Source: Corynebacterium humireducens NBRC 106098 = DSM 45392
Lineage (GTDB): Bacteria > Actinomycetota > Actinomycetes > Mycobacteriales > Mycobacteriaceae
Assembly: GCF_000819445.1 (NCBI RefSeq)
Contig: NZ_CP005286.1
Span: 1,860,001-1,924,000, forward strand
Length of the DNA: 64,000 nt
Reading direction: 5' to 3'
Shown: in pieces, positions 61,459 to 64,000 of the stretch
How positions within the stretch are numbered: the first letter of the stretch is position 1
Layout of the letters: every line of letters begins with the position of its first letter
The notes under the pieces: model-generated
What the model saw: the letters and a program-made list of their open reading frames with translations, nothing else
Database searches by the model: none
What the model was told of the DNA's origin: nothing
Position numbers and translations under genes: made by a program

Positions 61459-63369
61459 CTACTCCGCCGGCAGCCCGCGGAAGGCCCGCTCGTTGAGTTC
61501 CCGGCGCGCCTGCTCCAGGGCGACCAGGTCGGCGAACAGGGAGTTGTAGGCCTGCTCGTCGTCGGAGGGGCGCATGCGCTGCAGCTGGCTCTTGAGCTGG
61601 GCGATCTGGTTGCCCACCTCTGCCTCCTGCAGGCGGGAGAGCACCGAGTCGGCGTAGTCGCGCAGGTGCGCCGCCTCCATGGGGATCTCCTCGACCGCCA
61701 GCTCGGAGACGAGGTTGCGGCCCATGAGGTCGACCATCTCGCCGGCGACACCGGCGATCCAGTCCACGCCGCTGTGGGCGGTGGCGGCACCGCCCAGGCG
61801 GCCCATCCCCTCGCGGATCATGCGGTAGGCGGGGTGGGTGAAGGCGTCGGTGCTCAGTCCGTCGAAGTAGGGGCCGACGATCTCCGGGTACTGCAGGGCC
61901 AGTTTGAGGGACTCGCGCTGCGGCCACAGGTAGGGGTCGCGCGGGTTCGGCATGGGCACCGCCGGGGTGGTGTCGATGGGCGCGGACGAGGCGTCGTCGA
62001 AACGCACGGCGCGGCGGCGCTTCTCCTCCTTCGGACGGCGGGCCTCCGCGCGGACCTGCTGCACGACCCCCTCGGTGTTGGCCCAGCCGACCCAGCCGGC
62101 GAGCTGGCGGGCGTACTCGCCCTGGAGAACCGGGTCCTTGATGGAGGCGACGACGGGGACGGTGCGTCGCAGGGCCTGGAGACGCCCCTCCACCGTGTCG
62201 AGGTTGTGCTCCGCGAGCATCGACTCGACGACGAACTGGAACATCGGGATGCGGTCGGCGACGAGGTCGCGGACGGCGGCGTCGCCCCGCTCGAGGCGCA
62301 GGTCGCAGGGGTCCATCCCGGCGGGGGCGACGGCGACGAAGGACTGGCCGGTGAACTTCTGGTCCCCCTCGAAGGCGCGCATGGCGGCCTTCTGACCGGC
62401 CTCGTCACCGTCGAAGGTGTAGATGAGCTCGCCGCGGAAGTAGTTGTCGTCGAGCATGAGGCGCCGCAGGATCTGCAGGTGCTCCTCACCGAAGGCGGTG
62501 CCGCAGGAGGCGACGGCGGTGGTCACGCCCGCGGCGTGCATCGCCATGACGTCCGTGTAGCCCTCGACGACGACGGCCTGATGCCCGGCGGCGATATTCT
62601 TCTTCGCCACGTCCAGGCCGAAGAGCACCTTCGACTTGTTGTAGAGCATGGTGTCGCGGGTGTTCATGTACTTGCCCATGTTGTCGTCGTCGAAGAGCTT
62701 GCGCGCCCCGAAACCGATGACGTTGCCGGACAGGTCCTTGATGGGCCACAGCAGGCGGCGGTGGAAGGCGTCGATGGGTCCGCGGCGGCCCATCTTCGAC
62801 AGGCCCGCGGCCTCCAGCTCCTTGAACTCGAAACCCTTGCGCAGCAGGTGCTTGGTCAGGGTGTCCCAGCCCTCCGGGGCGTAGCCGCACTCGAAGGTGT
62901 AGATGTGCTCCTGGGAGAAGCCGCGGTCGAGGAGGAACTCGCGGGCGGTCTGCGCCTGCGGGGTCTCCAGCTGCTCGCGGTAGAACTGGTGGGCCGCCTT
63001 GTTGGCGTCGATGAGGCGCTTGCGGGTGCCCGGTTCCTCGCGACGCGCGCCCGTCGTCCCGCCCTGGTAGTTGATCGTGTACCCGATCTCCTGGGCCACC
63101 GCCTCCACCGCCTCGGGGAAGGAGATGTGCTCCATCTCCATGAGGAAGGTGAAGACGTCGCCGCCCTTGCCCGTGGAGAAGCAGTGGAAGTAGCCGCGGT
63201 TCGGGCGGACGTGGAAGGAGGGGGTGCGCTCGTCCTTGAACGGGCTCAGTCCCTTGAGCGAGTCATGCCCGGCGGGCTTGAGCTGAACGTACTCGCCGAC
63301 GATCTCCTCGATGAGGGCCCGCTCGCGGATCGCCTGAATGTCACTGTCCGGAATACGCCCCTTAGCCAT
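61459..63369 (-). CDS. dnaG: DNA primase
   Basis: 636 aa. Synthesises RNA primers at the replication fork. The toprim domain has AVVVEGYTDVMAM and YTFDGDEAGQKAAM. The N-terminal zinc-ribbon position reads GLSPFKDERTPSFHV then GYFHCFSTGKGG: three of four zinc ligands are changed (S42, K45, T66; C63 kept). The helicase-binding C-terminal domain follows from about residue 460. Normal length for actinobacteria. ATG at 63369. Confidence 0.96.
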   Translation of the reverse strand: MAKGRIPDSDIQAIRERALIEEIVGEYVQLKPAGHDSLKGLSPFKDERTPSFHVRPNRGYFHCFSTGKGGDVFTFLMEMEHISFPEAVEAVAQEIGYTINYQGGTTGARREEPGTRKRLIDANKAAHQFYREQLETPQAQTAREFLLDRGFSQEHIYTFECGYAPEGWDTLTKHLLRKGFEFKELEAAGLSKMGRRGPIDAFHRRLLWPIKDLSGNVIGFGARKLFDDDNMGKYMNTRDTMLYNKSKVLFGLDVAKKNIAAGHQAVVVEGYTDVMAMHAAGVTTAVASCGTAFGEEHLQILRRLMLDDNYFRGELIYTFDGDEAGQKAAMRAFEGDQKFTGQSFVAVAPAGMDPCDLRLERGDAAVRDLVADRIPMFQFVVESMLAEHNLDTVEGRLQALRRTVPVVASIKDPVLQGEYARQLAGWVGWANTEGVVQQVRAEARRPKEEKRRRAVRFDDASSAPIDTTPAVPMPNPRDPYLWPQRESLKLALQYPEIVGPYFDGLSTDAFTHPAYRMIREGMGRLGGAATAHSGVDWIAGVAGEMVDLMGRNLVSELAVEEIPMEAAHLRDYADSVLSRLQEAEVGNQIAQLKSQLQRMRPSDDEQAYNSLFADLVALEQARRELNERAFRGLPAE

Positions 63370-63409
63370 GATGAACAGGGTACCGCGCGGGTCAAACCCC
63401 CGGCCTGGT

Positions 63410-63415
63410 TAGGAT
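63410..63415 (+). promoter_or_regulatory. -10 element TAGGAT, leaderless start
   Basis: TAGGAT, six bases, GTG at 63422, in the short gap divergent from dnaG. Confidence 0.5.
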
Positions 63416-63421
63416 CGGGGC

Positions 63422-63838
63422 GTGAAGAAGAACTCCGTCCTCGCCACCCTCGGGGCCGTCCTCCTCGCCGCCGTCGCCGCCTTCTACGGCATCGACCTCG
63501 GCTCCTCCGGGCAGCCCTCACCGCTTGTCGACGACCTCGAGGTCTGCGAGGTCGCGTCCCTGCCGGCGGAGGCGGAGCCGGTCATCGCCGACATCCTCTC
63601 CGGCGGCCCGTACGAGTACCCGGGCGAGGACGGCGGCCACTTCGGCAACTACGAGGGACTGCTGCCCGAGGAGAGGGGCAGCTACTACCGCAGCTACACG
63701 GTCGACACGCCGGGTATGGGTCACCGCGGGCCGAAGCGCATCGTCGTCGGCGGGGGCACGGAGACCGATCCGGAGGTCTGGTACTACTCCGGGGACCACT
63801 ACGAGTCGTTCTGCGTCATCCCGGATGCGGAGGACTGA
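63422..63838 (+). CDS. secreted guanyl-specific ribonuclease (RNase Sa/barnase superfamily)
   Basis: 138 aa. N-terminal signal or anchor (SVLATLGAVLLAAVAAFYGI). The enzyme domain matches RNase Sa: VCEVASLPAEAEPVIADILS, GGPYEYPGEDGGHFGNYEG, YTVDTPGMGHRGPKRIVVGG and a catalytic histidine in GDHYESF. Two cysteines (one after DLEV, one in SFCVIP) match the RNase Sa disulfide. It would cut RNA after guanosine outside the cell. GTG start, leaderless. Confidence 0.9.
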   Translation: MKKNSVLATLGAVLLAAVAAFYGIDLGSSGQPSPLVDDLEVCEVASLPAEAEPVIADILSGGPYEYPGEDGGHFGNYEGLLPEERGSYYRSYTVDTPGMGHRGPKRIVVGGGTETDPEVWYYSGDHYESFCVIPDAED

Positions 63839-63841
63839 GAC

Positions 63842-64000
63842 TTGGACTTCGAAACCACAAAGGCAGATCTAGAAACTCTCGCATATTTGCTTGATTCTTT
63901 AGCACCAGCCGCAGCCGACCCTGCGGACCTTCTGCAGTCGCTTGGATCATTCATATACGACATGCGACAAAGTTTCGATTCACACGAATCTGTATCGGCA
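63842..64000 (+). CDS. partial ORF, A+T-richer, unknown
   Basis: TTG 63842 opens a frame to the window end (53 codons): LDFETTKADLETLAYLLDSL then APAAADPADLLQSLGSFIYD. It begins three bases after the ribonuclease stop. Base composition drops sharply compared with the window (about half A+T). It could be the immunity partner of the nuclease or unrelated imported DNA. No family recognised from this part. Confidence 0.4.
   Translation, partial: MDFETTKADLETLAYLLDSLAPAAADPADLLQSLGSFIYDMRQSFDSHESVSA

Overview
The window is high-G+C chromosomal DNA of a mycolata-type actinobacterium, most likely a Corynebacterium. Evidence seen here: thrC, glnE, glnA2, aceE, nrdF and dnaG products closely match the corynebacterial forms as I remember them; gene order from glnE through CYTH/CHAD, RNase H-phosphatase, zinc ribbon, Nif3, HAD hydrolase, low-molecular-weight phosphatase and SURF1 follows the Mycobacterium tuberculosis Rv2221c-Rv2235 order; GTG starts and leaderless TANNNT-N6/7-start genes are frequent. 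No database was searched.

Layout. 1-3.6 kb: a leftward, translationally overlapping run of thrC, a 44-aa peptide, a membrane-anchored trypsin-like protease and a DEDDh exonuclease with BRCT. 3.8-15.1 kb: an accessory, mostly rightward block with a secreted hydrolase, a lipoprotein racemase homologue with a TIG-like domain, a 1333-aa Pls/PosA-type poly-amino-acid synthetase, a frameshifted membrane acyltransferase, an MFS transporter, two excalibur-domain surface proteins (one frameshifted) and a small membrane protein. 15.1-17.2 kb: an ATPase gene and an intact IS5-family insertion sequence placed at the stop codon of a small gene. 17.2-36 kb: conserved core with nitrogen control (glnE/glnA2), polyphosphate-binding CYTH/CHAD, galactokinase-like, RNB nuclease, rnpB and the RNase H to SURF1 run.

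36.0-46.24 kb: a 10.2-kb integrative element bounded by a 51-bp direct repeat made from the 3' half of tRNA-Val(TAC). It carries a head protease with probable internal scaffold start, a decoration protein, a major capsid protein, small head and regulatory genes including a WhiB-like protein, an iteron array next to a D5-type helicase and a prim-pol, an AlpA/Xis-like protein, a repressor and a tyrosine integrase. I see no terminase, portal, tail or lysis genes. It resembles the phiRv1/phiRv2 elements of M. tuberculosis and looks like a capsid-encoding phage satellite.

46.3-55.1 kb: core again, with DUF3052, aceE, hydrolases, an acyl carrier protein, a NagD-type HAD enzyme and nrdF, whose leader holds a degenerate tRNA-like fold overlapping its ribosome binding site. 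55.1-57.5 kb: an unknown gene, then a graveyard of ISL3- and IS3-family fragments, a cut DUF1906 gene and a phage-type amidase. 57.5-64 kb: tRNA-Met/Ile(CAT), tRNA-Asn, a YwiC-like membrane protein, a GH15 enzyme, dnaG, a secreted guanyl-specific ribonuclease and, at the right edge, the start of an A+T-richer unknown ORF.
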